From an uncultured Bacilli bacterium (GTDB lineage: Bacteria; Bacillota_I; Bacilli_A; RF39; UBA660), in contig CAJUHL010000023.1 of assembly GCA_910586425.1 (NCBI GenBank), positions 1 to 23,190 on the forward strand: a stretch of DNA of 23,190 nt. The letters are read 5' to 3'. Below the pieces are notes generated by a model that was not told the DNA's origin, ran no database searches, and saw only the letters and a program-made list of their open reading frames with translations. Position numbers and translations under genes: made by a program. Positions 22,702-23,190 of this stretch are shown here, piece by piece. Within the stretch, counting starts at the first letter, position 1. Each line of letters begins with the position of its first letter.

Positions 22702-22845
22702 CTAGCTGATTTTTAAAAGACGTGCACCAATGTTGGTATGCGCATAAGATAAATCCTCATTCAAACTCCAACACCACAGTCCAGCTCGGGGCAAAAAATC
22801 CCAAGCTCCACCCATGATGGGAATTCGATTTCCTATATTTGACCA
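22702..22845 (-). other. Candidate variable region (VR) of a diversity-generating retroelement target
   Basis: The last 45 or so codons encode the ligand-binding end of the lectin fold. Many codons in the expected variable positions have the form NNT (GAT, TTT, TGT, AGT, AAT, GAT, TAT, CAT), as if derived from AAT in a template by changes of the two A, while codons between them (GCT, GGA, ACC, ATT, GGT, CGT) look fixed. No reverse transcriptase or template repeat is in the window. Confidence 0.4.
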
Positions 22846-23190
22846 ATAGCCACTTGTTATATAGGTATTTTCACTTCCATTGACCTCGGTTGGTAACCCA
22901 ATTAGTGGATGATTGGAATCATATCCTAGTTTTGATATATATCCATTTCTATTTGCATTCACATAACCAATTGGTTGATAACATCCATCATATCTGTCTG
23001 ATTGATATTCATTTTTGTTATAACAGATGTATGCCTGATTATCTTTGATATTGATTCCATCTACAAATTGAAAGACATTTCCAAATATATCTTCGATTCC
23101 TCGATATATTACTGAACTATTATCGGTTCCATCTACACTTCCTGAATGCATTCCTAATATGTCACATCCTCCACTGACAATTCCACCTGG
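22702..23190 (-). CDS. C-type-lectin/FGE-fold protein, C-terminal part (runs off the window)
   Basis: The frame is open to the window edge: 162 residues and a stop. It has GIEDIFGNVFQFVDG near the start of the visible part, and GGAWDFLPRAGLW followed by AHTNIGARL at the end, as in formylglycine-generating-enzyme/C-type-lectin-fold domains of phage tail and surface proteins. The closing pattern GGxW...aGLxx...LN...S...NIGxRL is that of proteins varied by diversity-generating retroelements. No start codon belongs to this part; the ATG at 23149-23151 is internal. The prepilin-like gene with its leader follows, with only about 180 bases between, so both may belong to one surface system. The fold is well supported; the function is inference. 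Confidence 0.75.
   Translation of the reverse strand, partial: PGGIVSGGCDILGMHSGSVDGTDNSSVIYRGIEDIFGNVFQFVDGINIKDNQAYICYNKNEYQSDRYDGCYQPIGYVNANRNGYISKLGYDSNHPLIGLPTEVNGSENTYITSGYWSNIGNRIPIMGGAWDFLPRAGLWCWSLNEDLSYAHTNIGARLLKIS

Noticed and set aside
1..23190. CRISPR array, rRNA, complete insertion sequence
   Set aside because: No regularly spaced repeats, rRNA-like segments, transposase genes or terminal inverted repeats seen on either strand.

Overview
The window is AT-rich (roughly 30% G+C by eye) and almost every gene lies on the minus strand. It comes from a low-GC, endospore-forming member of the Bacillota. The spore evidence is an SspI-type small acid-soluble spore protein gene (5182-5385) and the yqfC-yqfD sporulation pair (16549-17971). 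Spacing, Shine-Dalgarno sequences and standard stop usage are ordinary for Firmicutes. I cannot name the species; an uncultured gut lineage would fit the gene content, but that is inference.

Layout by position: (1) 1-2542, accessory region: the first 18 codons of a type IV prepilin gene with a conserved leader holding a run of 9 C (G on the coding strand), a small ORF with no normal start codon, a VbhA-type antitoxin/Fic toxin pair, a 530-base gap holding a copy of the leader core, a coiled-coil protein and a small charged protein. (2) 2591-5065, lemA and a DUF2207 membrane protein separated by a terminator. (3) 5182-6114, sspI (plus strand) converging on rnc. (4) 6170-8346, two paralogous membrane-associated HExxH proteins of unknown function. 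(5) 8427-10852, murE-mraY (peptidoglycan precursor synthesis), followed on the right by a third, apparently inactive relative of the HExxH pair (10976-11878). (6) 11930-17971, the conserved yqfC-yqfD-[VanZ-like]-ybeY-dgkA-cdd-era-[hypothetical]-yqzL-recO-yuiD block; phoH and pgpH, which lie between yqfD and ybeY in Bacillus, are absent and a VanZ-family gene sits there. (7) 18058-19617, two unrecognised genes with a 354-base gap of odd composition between them. (8) 19662-21870, a NatA/NatB-like ABC exporter. (9) 21928-23190, a second prepilin-like gene with the same leader (run of 10 C) preceded by the C-terminal end of a C-type-lectin/FGE-fold protein whose last 45 residues look like the variable region of a diversity-generating retroelement target.

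The most interesting signal is the pilin-like/lectin locus present at both ends of the window. The two prepilin-like genes share an approximately 190-base leader with the same TTGCAA-17-TACAAT promoter, the same 8-bp inverted repeat and a homopolymeric G tract that differs in length (9 against 10). A 52-base core of the leader occurs a third time at 1765-1815, so the Fic toxin-antitoxin module is bracketed by direct repeats. Together this suggests a surface-structure system with repeat-mediated variation, and possibly a retroelement-diversified lectin. No reverse transcriptase or template repeat is visible inside the window.
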